Shown piece by piece: positions 1 to 5,467 of a DNA stretch of 6,101 bases (position 1 is the stretch's first letter; each line of letters begins with the position of its first letter). Source of the DNA: Acidobacteriaceae bacterium (lineage in GTDB: Bacteria > Acidobacteriota > Terriglobia > Terriglobales > Acidobacteriaceae); the NCBI GenBank assembly GCA_030044455.1, contig JASHVU010000115.1:1-6101 (forward strand). Direction: 5' to 3'. The translations under genes and the position numbers were made by a program. The notes under the pieces were generated by a model. That model saw only the letters and a program-made list of their open reading frames with translations, made no database searches and was not told the origin of the DNA.

Positions 1-228
1 CGAGAGGTGAAAGATCTGGCGCACCGTAGCGTCGCGCATATCGTCGGCGGGCAATGCGTTCTGCGGTTCCGGAATCTGCTGCGAGGCACCCCAGGTTTCA
101 ATCCAGGTTTCGGCCGGAGTCTCTGGCGTCTTCGGTGGCTTGGTTTTGGTCTTTCCTGCTGCATGCGCAACCGCAGCCAGCAACACCGCACCGCATACTG
201 GAACCAGTAGAAATTCACGTGCACGCAT
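1..228 (-). CDS. SGNH/GDSL-type hydrolase, secreted, N-terminal part only
   Basis: This reading frame starts at the ATG at 228 and stays open for 76 codons to the window edge, so only the N-terminus is present. Residues 1-23 form a signal peptide with a hydrophobic core and an AHA-type cleavage site, followed by a Lys/Thr/Pro-rich linker (about 25-41). The stretch TWIETWGASQQIPEPQNALP, then ADDMRDATVRQIFHLS, matches the opening of exported SGNH hydrolases of the XynE-like type: a W-x-x-TW-x-AS motif and a T-x-RQI-x-H-x-S strand. From the family, it should be an esterase acting outside the cytoplasm, possibly on acetylated or otherwise acylated polysaccharide. The catalytic GDS block lies beyond the window and cannot be checked. 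A GGTGA ribosome site sits 6 bases before the ATG. The gene diverges from the CE15 esterase, which suggests a shared task on plant cell-wall esters. Confidence 0.8.
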   Translation of the reverse strand, partial: MRAREFLLVPVCGAVLLAAVAHAAGKTKTKPPKTPETPAETWIETWGASQQIPEPQNALPADDMRDATVRQIFHLS

Positions 229-308
229 CGTGTTTCACCGTTTAAGATCAAATGCCGAAGTAAATCGCTTTTACAAAATTGCACCAAGCATACCATCTGC
301 GAGGGAAT
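229..308. promoter_or_regulatory. Divergent intergenic region between the two esterase genes
   Basis: These 80 bases separate the two divergent start codons and must hold the promoters for both genes, unless the promoters lie inside the coding regions. The stretch 241-280 is clearly AT-richer than its surroundings. A TTTACA box at 270-275 could serve as a -35 for the esterase, but no good -10 lies at the right distance. No convincing promoter pair is visible for the SGNH gene either. The plus-strand ribosome site is GAGGG at 301-305. Confidence 0.4.
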
Positions 309-1841
309 ATGCGCGCCATCTGCCAGTCTTCACTTGTCCTGCTTGTCTCAATATCTGCCGCGCTGGCAGCACAGACCGCTTCACAGCCGGCGCCGGTGAA
401 CTTCACCACGGATCAGGATCACCAGAACATGATGGATCAGCTCGGAATCAAGGCCTTACGGCCGGGGCCGAGCGGCAACGAGAATGCACCCAATCACGCC
501 AACTACGACGAGTCGAAGGCGAATCCTTATACCAATGTCCCTGATCCGCTCATCATGAACGATGGCAGCAAAGTAGCCACCGCGAAGATGTGGATGGACG
601 AGCGGCGTCCGCAGATCGTAGAAATGTACGAAAAATACGTTTATGGCCGGGTCCCGAACAATGTCCCCGGCGTGAAATGGACAGTGACGACCGTGGACCA
701 CGAGTTCCTGGGGTTCAATCCGGTCACCGCGAAGGAAATCGTGGGAGAAGTCGATAACTCCTCGTACCCGGCGATCAGTGTAAAGATTCACATGACCCTT
801 GTGACGCCTGCCAGGGCCACGGGCCCGGTTCCGGTGCTCATCATGTTTGGCCCCACAGGATTCCCAAATCCTAATGAACCGCGTGGCGAGGACATGCAGA
901 AGGTAAACGATGCCATGAAGGCGCTGCTTATTCAGCAGGACCCTTCGCTCAAGCAGGTCTTTGAGGCGCACCCCGCGTGGGAGCCGGTCAAGAACTCTCC
1001 GTTCTTCCAGCCTCCGCAACTGAACGCGGACGGCGACCCGCCGAACACGTGGGAATTGATCGCGGCGGGCTGGGGATATGCGATGCTCGATCCGGCAAGC
1101 ATCCAGGCCGACAACGGCCAGGGGTTGACGCGAGGCATTATAGGGCTTGTGAACAAGGGGCAGCCACGTACACCAGAGCAGTGGGGCTCACTGCGCGCCT
1201 GGGGTTGGGGCGCGGGCCGCGCGCTCGATTATCTCGAGACCGATCCCTCCATCGATGCCAAGCATGTGGGCATTGAGGGTGTCTCGCGCTACGGCAAGGC
1301 TGCGCTTGTCACCATGGCCTTCGATCAGCGCTTTGCGATGGTGCTGGTGGGCTCATCGGGCAAAGGCGGAGCCACGCTGCTGCGCCGTAACTACGGCGAG
1401 GCGGTGGAGAGCCTGACCGGCGCCGGCGAGTATCACTGGATGGCCGGGAACTTTCTGAAGTACGGCGCATCTGATGCATCCTTCGGGAGCGGGAACCCCG
1501 GTCAGATTCCCGTCGACTCGAACGAGCTGATCGCGCTATGCGCGCCGCGGCTGACGTTCATTAGTTATGGCGTGCCCGAGAAAGGCGATGCGCACTGGCT
1601 CGATCACCAGGGCAGCTTTATGGCCACCGTGGATGCGAGCCGCGTGTTTGCGTTGCTGGGAGCAAAAGGACTCGAAAGTTTCGGCGATTACCGCACTGCG
1701 CAGATGCCGCCTGTCAATCAGGGCGTCCTTGATGGCCAACTCGCGTGGCGGCAACACGACGGCGGACACACCGACGCGCCCAACATGAAGTACTTTATTC
1801 AGTGGGCCGACAAGTTGATTGGCCACACGCCGCCGCAATGA
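309..1841 (+). CDS. Glucuronoyl esterase, CE15 family (secreted)
   Basis: This alpha/beta hydrolase should cut the ester between lignin alcohols and 4-O-methyl-glucuronic acid side chains of xylan. It has 510 residues from the ATG at 309. That start gives a signal peptide (residues 1-20, cleavage near SAALA/AQ) and has GAGGG just upstream. A TTG 30 bases earlier is in frame but would spoil the signal peptide. The nucleophile elbow is GVSRYGK, with Ser326, the family oxyanion Arg327 and substrate-contact Lys330. The family hallmarks GSSGKGGA, RRNYGE (Glu364), EYHWMAGN (Trp377), IALCAPR and RQHDGGHT (probable catalytic His487) follow in order. The acidic residue usual in fungal enzymes, 23 positions after the nucleophile, is Ser349 here. 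A replacement acid may come from the loop after the next strand (Glu424, Asp427 or Asp432 around GDAHWLD). Alternative name: acetylxylan esterase-like hydrolase. Family assignment is firm; substrate is inferred. Confidence 0.9.
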   Translation: MRAICQSSLVLLVSISAALAAQTASQPAPVNFTTDQDHQNMMDQLGIKALRPGPSGNENAPNHANYDESKANPYTNVPDPLIMNDGSKVATAKMWMDERRPQIVEMYEKYVYGRVPNNVPGVKWTVTTVDHEFLGFNPVTAKEIVGEVDNSSYPAISVKIHMTLVTPARATGPVPVLIMFGPTGFPNPNEPRGEDMQKVNDAMKALLIQQDPSLKQVFEAHPAWEPVKNSPFFQPPQLNADGDPPNTWELIAAGWGYAMLDPASIQADNGQGLTRGIIGLVNKGQPRTPEQWGSLRAWGWGAGRALDYLETDPSIDAKHVGIEGVSRYGKAALVTMAFDQRFAMVLVGSSGKGGATLLRRNYGEAVESLTGAGEYHWMAGNFLKYGASDASFGSGNPGQIPVDSNELIALCAPRLTFISYGVPEKGDAHWLDHQGSFMATVDASRVFALLGAKGLESFGDYRTAQMPPVNQGVLDGQLAWRQHDGGHTDAPNMKYFIQWADKLIGHTPPQ

Positions 1842-1849
1842 AACCTACC

Positions 1850-1876
1850 GTGAACGGTGGACGGTGCACCGCTCAC
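1850..1876. terminator. Hairpin just after the CE15 stop, possible terminator
   Basis: The stem pairs GTGA (1850-1853) with TCAC (1873-1876), skips one A/C mismatch, then pairs CGGTG (1855-1859) with CACCG (1867-1871) around a 7-base loop. It begins 9 bases after the esterase stop codon. No T-run follows on either strand, so it is not a classical intrinsic terminator. It may instead mark or protect the 3' end. The inner part contains the palindrome CGGTGCACCG (1862-1871), so other folds are possible. Confidence 0.4.
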
Positions 1877-1880
1877 ATCC

Positions 1881-1913
1881 GGGGTACCCCATGTCCCGAT
1901 TTTGGAACATGGG
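1881..1913. repeat. GGGGTACCCC palindrome overlapping a second hairpin
   Basis: A perfect 10-base palindrome (1881-1890) overlaps the left arm of a hairpin. CCCATGT (1888-1894) pairs with ACATGGG (1907-1913), with a one-base mismatch, two further C-G pairs and a GATTTT loop. It lies in the convergent gap between the CE15 esterase and the LytTR regulator. No T-run follows. It could be a bidirectional transcription barrier or one copy of a dispersed intergenic repeat. The core GGGTACCC occurs again at 2877-2884. Confidence 0.45.
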
Positions 1914-1969
1914 AAAGCACTAACTTCACCCAGCCGTTGATTAGCTGTTCCCTGATTCCTGATCTCCGT

Positions 1970-2794
1970 TTACAGCTTGAACAGCTCGCGCAGGCGCTTG
2001 GTCTGCGCGCGGCTTACCGGAATCTCGGTCTGCTGCTTATCGTTCATGCGCAGCTGGTAGCTGGACTTGAACCACGGCACCACTTCGCGGATGTGGTTGA
2101 TATTCACCACGAATCCGCGGTGGGCGCGCCAAAAGCTCGCGGAATCGAGCAGTTCCTGCAGTTCTTCGAGAGTGCGGCACTTTGACTGACCCTCGAATGT
2201 GCGCGTGACGATCCGAATTACACCCTCGTCGATGGCGGCGAAACAAATCTCGGCCTGATCGACGAGCATCAGCCGGCTTTGCAACTGGACGATGAGCTTG
2301 GCCGGCTGCGAGGCCGCGCGCTCCCCGCCCTGGGTGCGGTTGAGCAGCTTGAGGAGTTCATCGATTTGCGAACTTGTGGGTTGCGTGCCGGCGGAGTCGA
2401 CGCCGCCCGCAGCAATGCGGGTCCGTGCCCGCTCCACGGCCTCTGAAACGCGGTCACGATCGAACGGTTTCAGCAGGTAATCGACCGCATTCACCGCGAA
2501 GGCGCGAACGGCGTACTGATCGTACGCGGTTGCGAAGACGATCTGCGGCAGAGGCTCGCCGCTGCCGTTGGGCCGCTTTGCAGCCAGCTTTTGAATCACC
2601 TGAAAGCCGTCGAGTCCCGGCATTTGCACATCGAGAAAGACCAGGTCGGGGTGGTGTTCCTCGATGAGCTCAACGGCTTCAATGCCGTTGGCGCCCTGCG
2701 CCACTACGTCGACGCCGCCCACCACGTCGAGCAGATACTTGAGCTCTTCGCGGGCCAGTTGTTCGTCGTCGATGATGAGGGCGGAGATGGACAT
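1970..2794 (-). CDS. LytTR-family DNA-binding response regulator
   Basis: This 274-residue protein is a two-component response regulator of the LytR/AlgR/AgrA type. Residues 1-120 are a receiver domain: acidic pair Asp9/Asp10, phospho-acceptor Asp55 in LVFLDVQMPG, switch Thr89 in VFATAYD and Lys109 in LLKPFD. A linker of about 45 residues leads to a LytTR DNA-binding domain (about 166-272) with the typical FWRAHRGFVVNINHI segment. Length is slightly above the usual 240-260 because of the linker. It should be phosphorylated by a LytS/YehU-type membrane histidine kinase, but no kinase is beside it, so its partner is elsewhere. The start at 2794 puts the receiver's first strand immediately after the Met. 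No Shine-Dalgarno sequence precedes it, which fits the very short leader predicted from the promoter at 2811-2840. Confidence 0.93.
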   Translation of the reverse strand: MSISALIIDDEQLAREELKYLLDVVGGVDVVAQGANGIEAVELIEEHHPDLVFLDVQMPGLDGFQVIQKLAAKRPNGSGEPLPQIVFATAYDQYAVRAFAVNAVDYLLKPFDRDRVSEAVERARTRIAAGGVDSAGTQPTSSQIDELLKLLNRTQGGERAASQPAKLIVQLQSRLMLVDQAEICFAAIDEGVIRIVTRTFEGQSKCRTLEELQELLDSASFWRAHRGFVVNINHIREVVPWFKSSYQLRMNDKQQTEIPVSRAQTKRLRELFKL

Positions 2795-2810
2795 GGAGCC
2801 GGAAGCTTTG

Positions 2811-2840
2811 ATTGTAGGGACGTGGACTTGGGAGGGTCAA
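2811..2840 (-). promoter_or_regulatory. Sigma-70-type promoter of the LytTR gene
   Basis: On the minus strand, TTGACC (2840-2835) and TACAAT (2816-2811) are separated by 18 bases. Each box matches the sigma-70 consensus at five of six positions. Transcription would start near 2804, leaving only about 10 bases before the ATG at 2794. This explains the missing ribosome-binding site and suggests near-leaderless translation. The TTGACC box overlaps the inverted repeat at 2830-2855. Confidence 0.65.
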
Positions 2841-2855
2841 CGCAGCATCCCTCCC
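2830..2855. promoter_or_regulatory. Inverted repeat over the -35 box, candidate operator
   Basis: GGGAGGG (2830-2836) and CCCTCCC (2849-2855) are perfect 7-base inverted arms separated by 12 bases, so the arm centres are 19 bases apart, close to two helical turns. One arm covers part of the -35 region of the LytTR promoter. That geometry suits a dimeric regulator. Which protein binds is unknown. LytTR proteins usually bind direct repeats, so self-binding is not implied. The element is upstream of the expected start site and is unlikely to act as RNA. Confidence 0.45.
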
Positions 2856-2876
2856 GCTCCAGCGTAGTTTGAAAGG

Positions 2877-2884
2877 GGGTACCC
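2877..2884. repeat. GGGTACCC palindrome, second copy
   Basis: This perfect 8-base palindrome, inside a longer GGGGGTACCC run, lies in the 126-base gap between the zinc-ribbon gene and the LytTR gene. The same 8-mer occurs at 1882-1889, beyond the other end of the LytTR gene. The rest of this gap holds the LytTR promoter and inverted repeat. I see no intrinsic terminator for the upstream gene. Confidence 0.4.
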
Positions 2885-2920
2885 GGCCATTAAGCGCGCC
2901 CGGGGGCTTGGTGGTGTGCG

Positions 2921-3451
2921 CTACTCGCCGCCCATCACATGCAGGCGCGCGGGCAGGTGGTCTTTAGCGAGCTCGTGACCGCAGCGAGTGCAGTACTGAT
3001 CGCTGGCCCTGACCGTGCGGAAGCAGTTACCGCAACTGGCTGAGAGCTGATAATTGCACTGCGGGCAGAAGTGGAACTCGCTCAGCACGTGCGTGCCGCA
3101 GGCCGGGCAGACCGACATCTGCGGCTGGCGCAGAAGGAAGTAGATAACCGCGCCGATGCCGCCCGGCATCACCAGGCAGATGATCATCCAGAAGCGCATG
3201 CTCATGCCGCGCCGCGGAGCATCTTTGCTGATGTAGCCGATCATGAGCCAGTAAAGCGCGGCCAGGATGCCCCAGGAGAGATCGAAGTAGATGCGAAGGC
3301 CGAGCGGGGGCGCTGGATGATGCCGCTGCCCCGGCGCCACGATCCACCAGTAGTACTCAACCAGCAGGAACGATACCGTGGCCGCGATGATCGACCACAG
3401 GGGTATCATCCGCTCATCTTCGTTCACGCTGATGGTCGGTGGTTTGGGCAT
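2921..3451 (-). CDS. Membrane protein with C-terminal double zinc ribbon
   Basis: I do not recognise a named family for the whole 176-residue protein. Three hydrophobic segments (about 15-39, 54-74 and 86-107) are followed by a cytoplasmic-looking tail with two CxxC...CxxC zinc ribbons: Cys115/Cys118 with Cys129/Cys132, and Cys140/Cys143 with Cys154/Cys157. The spacings within each ribbon are regular (10 residues between CxxC pairs), so each should bind one zinc ion. The third helix (MPGGIGAVIYFLLRQP) resembles the short membrane segment found in PLDc_N-type proteins. Such tails often mediate protein contacts, but no partner is identified. The start is uncertain: AGGA is 15 or so bases upstream of the ATG at 3451, and Met15 (3409) lies right at the first helix. 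It lies on the same strand as the LytTR gene, but the strong promoter between them argues for separate transcription. Confidence 0.75.
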   Translation of the reverse strand: MPKPPTISVNEDERMIPLWSIIAATVSFLLVEYYWWIVAPGQRHHPAPPLGLRIYFDLSWGILAALYWLMIGYISKDAPRRGMSMRFWMIICLVMPGGIGAVIYFLLRQPQMSVCPACGTHVLSEFHFCPQCNYQLSASCGNCFRTVRASDQYCTRCGHELAKDHLPARLHVMGGE

Positions 3452-3583
3452 GGCGACAAAGCTTGCTTTCCTGAAGATTCCACAAGGGTACAGAACAGCT
3501 TATCTCTATTTCAATGGACGGACGAGGAAAATTGGAAGTTGATACAAAAACGTACCAGAATGAAAAAAAACGGGGAGGGAGGG
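3452..3583. other. AT-rich gap with a T8 tract
   Basis: This 132-base gap lies between the zinc-ribbon gene and the end of the sigma-factor pair. It is noticeably AT-richer than its surroundings. On the minus strand, just after the TAA of the upstream gene, a C-rich stretch (3571-3583) is followed by eight Ts (3570-3563). No adjacent stem is present, so termination there is possible but not shown. The promoter of the zinc-ribbon gene is presumably here, but no clear consensus pair is visible. Confidence 0.35.
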
Positions 3584-3958
3584 TTAGGAATCGCGCCGGA
3601 GCCAGCCGGCAACCAGCGCCGCGGCCAGTACGGCCGGCAAAAGGATGCACACCCAGAGGCTGGTCTGGGTAGCCATGTCGCTCCAGTGCTCGCCGCCGAT
3701 CAAATCGTCGGTGACGTGCCAAACGAAAGGCCCCATGGCCAAAATCACCAGCAAAATTGATGCCAGAGCCAGTGATCGGCTGCGCCGGAGGCCTTGCTTT
3801 TGATCCTGCATTACGCCCAGCGAAGCGGCAACCACGCGGCGGGTCCGGCGGGCGACTGCACGTTCATGGGAGGCCTCAGTCCCGGTCAGGGCAGCAAGCA
3901 GTTCGCGGTCGCTTTCGGGCCCCGAACCACTTTTCCCTGAAATCCCGGCAGACTTCAC
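3584..3958 (-). CDS. Small two-helix membrane protein coupled to the ECF sigma factor (putative anti-sigma)
   Basis: The protein has 124 residues and no named family that I recognise. An approximately 58-residue charged N-terminal part (Arg-rich near 36-42 and 58-61) is followed by two hydrophobic helices, about 62-82 and 98-118, and a short basic tail (LRRDS). The start codon is GTG and overlaps the TGA stop of the sigma gene as GTGA. A GGAGG site lies 4 bases before it, inside the sigma gene. This arrangement means translation is very probably coupled. Position and topology fit an anti-sigma factor that holds the sigma factor at the membrane with its N-terminal part. However, the HxxxCxxC motif of zinc-type anti-sigma factors is absent and no sigma-binding fold can be recognised by eye. 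It could equally be an unrelated membrane protein in the same operon. Confidence 0.75.
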   Translation of the reverse strand: MKSAGISGKSGSGPESDRELLAALTGTEASHERAVARRTRRVVAASLGVMQDQKQGLRRSRSLALASILLVILAMGPFVWHVTDDLIGGEHWSDMATQTSLWVCILLPAVLAAALVAGWLRRDS

Positions 3959-4620
3959 ACTGCCTCCCGCAGCCGCTGGCCCGCGCGTTCCAGCTTGGGC
4001 CGAATCATCGCCATTCCGCGATAAAGTCTTGATTTTACTGTGGATAGATGAGATTTTGTCACCTTGGCAATCTCTTCGAGCGAGAGCTCTTCGTAGAATC
4101 TGAGAATCAGCACTTCGCGGTGGAGAGTGTCAACGTCGAGCAGCGCCGTGGCGATACGTTCGCGGTCCTCGAAGTTTGAAACGCGGTCAAACGGAGTGGG
4201 TTCGCCGTCCGCAACCTCAAAGCTCATGGGACGGTCGTCATCGCTTCCTGCCTCGAAAAGCTCGTCCAGGCTTGAGGCAGTCCGTTTGCGGCGTTGATCG
4301 ATGACCATGTTACGGGCGATGGTGAAGAGCCAGGTCTCAAATCTCGCCTGCCCGTTGAACTGCCCGCCCCGCACCAGTACCCGCATCCACACATCCTGGA
4401 AGAGGTCCTCGGCCTGCTCTCGGTTTCCGGTCAAATAGAGCAAATAGCGCATCAGACGGTGCTGATACTTCACAATCAGCTCGTCGAGCAGTCCGGCTTC
4501 CTGCCGTTTCAGTCCCTGCGCAATCGCCAGGTTCTGCTGCCGGGCCTGTTCGTCAACCTGCGCCGCCAGGGAGCTGGCGCCGCCGAAAGGGAGAAATGAC
4601 TTTGCCGCCGCGAAGGTCAT
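3955..4620 (-). CDS. ECF-type RNA polymerase sigma factor (sigma-70 family)
   Basis: This is a 221-residue extracytoplasmic-function sigma factor. Sigma region 2 spans about 45-113, with the core-binding and -10 recognition part around EDLFQDVWMRVL and RFETWLFTIARNMVIDQRRKR. An acidic linker of about 40 residues (114-154) follows, then region 4 (about 155-210) with the helix-turn-helix LSLEEIAKVTKSHLSTVKSRLYRG. It should direct RNA polymerase to a small stress or envelope regulon. An N-terminal extension of about 40 residues, including a helical Gln-rich part, is longer than in most ECF proteins. The ATG at 4620 is preferred; an in-frame TTG at 4629 would add three residues. Neither has a strong ribosome site (GAG about 5 bases before the ATG). 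The gene overlaps the downstream membrane-protein gene by a GTGA junction, and an intrinsic terminator isolates it from the gene upstream. Confidence 0.93.
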   Translation of the reverse strand: MTFAAAKSFLPFGGASSLAAQVDEQARQQNLAIAQGLKRQEAGLLDELIVKYQHRLMRYLLYLTGNREQAEDLFQDVWMRVLVRGGQFNGQARFETWLFTIARNMVIDQRRKRTASSLDELFEAGSDDDRPMSFEVADGEPTPFDRVSNFEDRERIATALLDVDTLHREVLILRFYEELSLEEIAKVTKSHLSTVKSRLYRGMAMIRPKLERAGQRLREAV

Positions 4621-4677
4621 CGTACTCAATTAGACGCCAGGATTGGTTCCAAAGACGAGCGAAAAATCGATTGATTG

Positions 4678-4700
4678 AAAAATGCACCTATTTTGGTGCA
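4678..4700 (-). terminator. Intrinsic terminator of the YdeI/OmdA-family gene
   Basis: On the minus strand TGCACC (4700-4695) pairs perfectly with GGTGCA (4688-4683) around the loop AAAATA, followed by five Ts (4682-4678). The stop codon TAG (4690-4688) sits at the loop/stem boundary, so the last codons of the gene form the left arm. It should stop transcription before the sigma-factor operon, whose promoter must then lie in the 60 or so bases that follow. Confidence 0.75.
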
Positions 4701-5395
4701 GAAAGCTTGCGGCGGGCCACCTTGAGGGCTTCGTCGATGGCTTTGGCCGCCCTGCGTTCCCGGGCATCGGCCGTTTCGTAGTAGAAAATGCCCATCAGAT
4801 GGCCGCGCCGCTGGACTTGGGTCATTGCCTTCCAGCCGGTCTCGGCCATCGGCTGTCGTACAAAGGCCGCCTTCAAAATGGGCGGAGGGTCGATTTCGCC
4901 CTCCATGGCATGCAGCAGCCTCTCCGCGACCCGCTCCGCCATTCTGACGCGCCCCGCGGGGCCCTTCACCTCGGCGACAATCGCGCAAAACATCCTGCGC
5001 GTGTAGTTACCCAAGCCGTCAAACCATTTACGTAATGCCGGCTCACCTTTGAACACCCTGGCAAGCTCGGGTGGCATCTGAGCCTCGCGCTCTTCGAGAT
5101 CCGGCTCGAGGACGATACGGACCTTATCGCCCACGCGGGCATCCGCGCCCCTCTGCATCTTCTTGTTCACCAGCAGAACCTCACCTTTGCCCCGACGATC
5201 GGGAAAGAGGGTCGTGCGGAAGGCAAACCCGGCGCCTTCGACATTCAAGGAAGAGATTTCGCCTTTGACTCTGCGGCCGCGCCGCTCCGGCCAGACTTTG
5301 GCGAAGTCGAAGGGCACGCGCGCAATCGTCCACTTGAGCGCGGTGCCGTCGGGCTCGAGAAGGGCCGTGAATGTCCTTTTCAGTGTCTTGGGCAT
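4688..5395 (-). CDS. DUF1905 / YdeI-OmdA family protein with duplicated C-terminal domain
   Basis: The 235-residue protein has no signal peptide or membrane helix. Residues 1-100 match DUF1905: WTIARVPFDFAKVWPER, GRRVKGEIS, FRTTLFPD, LLVNKKMQRGADARVGD and VRIVLEPD, a small beta-barrel-like domain. The rest resembles the YdeI/OmpD-associated (OmdA) domain, and appears twice. One copy is at about 107-165 (PPELARVFKGEP...RRMFCAIVAEVKG...RVRMAERVAERL). The second is at about 170-230 (PPILKAAFVRQP...RRGHLMGIFYYET...ARERRAAKAIDEAL). The Pfam label 'bacteriocin-protection' comes from work on YdeI in enteric bacteria; the biochemical role is unknown, and I infer none. The ATG at 5395 has no clear ribosome site. 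The gene is divergent from the hydrolase gene and closes with its own terminator. Confidence 0.85.
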   Translation of the reverse strand: MPKTLKRTFTALLEPDGTALKWTIARVPFDFAKVWPERRGRRVKGEISSLNVEGAGFAFRTTLFPDRRGKGEVLLVNKKMQRGADARVGDKVRIVLEPDLEEREAQMPPELARVFKGEPALRKWFDGLGNYTRRMFCAIVAEVKGPAGRVRMAERVAERLLHAMEGEIDPPPILKAAFVRQPMAETGWKAMTQVQRRGHLMGIFYYETADARERRAAKAIDEALKVARRKLSAPK

Positions 5396-5467
5396 GAGAT
5401 ACAGGTCGGTACCAGTATGCCGCAGTTCTTACTGGAAGCGAGAAAACTGCTGTATGGTTGGAACCAA
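5396..5467. promoter_or_regulatory. Divergent gap between YdeI-family and hydrolase genes
   Basis: These 72 bases (only 21 if the hydrolase starts at 5417) must serve both divergent genes. They contain a GGTACC hexamer at 5408-5413, shared with the two longer palindromes elsewhere in the window. No promoter pair of good quality could be assigned on either strand. Confidence 0.3.

Noticed and set aside
279..308. TTG start at 279 for the CE15 esterase
   Set aside because: It adds ten residues with His and Arg before the signal peptide, while ATG at 309 has a ribosome site and a proper signal sequence.
456..1019. Long minus-strand open frame inside the CE15 gene
   Set aside because: It is a shadow of the esterase reading frame with Arg/His-rich low-complexity composition and no family resemblance.
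2882..2905. Terminator hairpin CCCGG/CCGGG after the zinc-ribbon gene
   Set aside because: The stem is only 5 pairs with a long loop and no T-run.
3490..3550. Promoter for the zinc-ribbon gene: TTGAAA with TACCCT, or AACTT with CGTCC
   Set aside because: The first pair has a poor -10 box and the second has a weak -35 core and arbitrary spacing. Neither stands out from background.
3571..3590. G-quadruplex in the G-rich run
   Set aside because: Only three runs of three or more Gs are present; the fourth has only two.
3563..3610. Intrinsic terminator made from the GCCGG/CCGGC stem (3595-3610) and the T8 tract (3570-3563)
   Set aside because: The stem lies inside the coding region and is about 25 bases from the T-run, too far for a classical terminator.
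3071..3760. Long plus-strand open frame of 229 codons
   Set aside because: It runs antisense across the zinc-ribbon gene and into the small membrane-protein gene, and its product has no recognisable domain.
4621..4660. ECF-style autoregulatory promoter (GGAAC followed by CGTCTAA) before the sigma gene
   Set aside because: The two boxes are only 9 bases apart, whereas ECF promoters need about 16-17.
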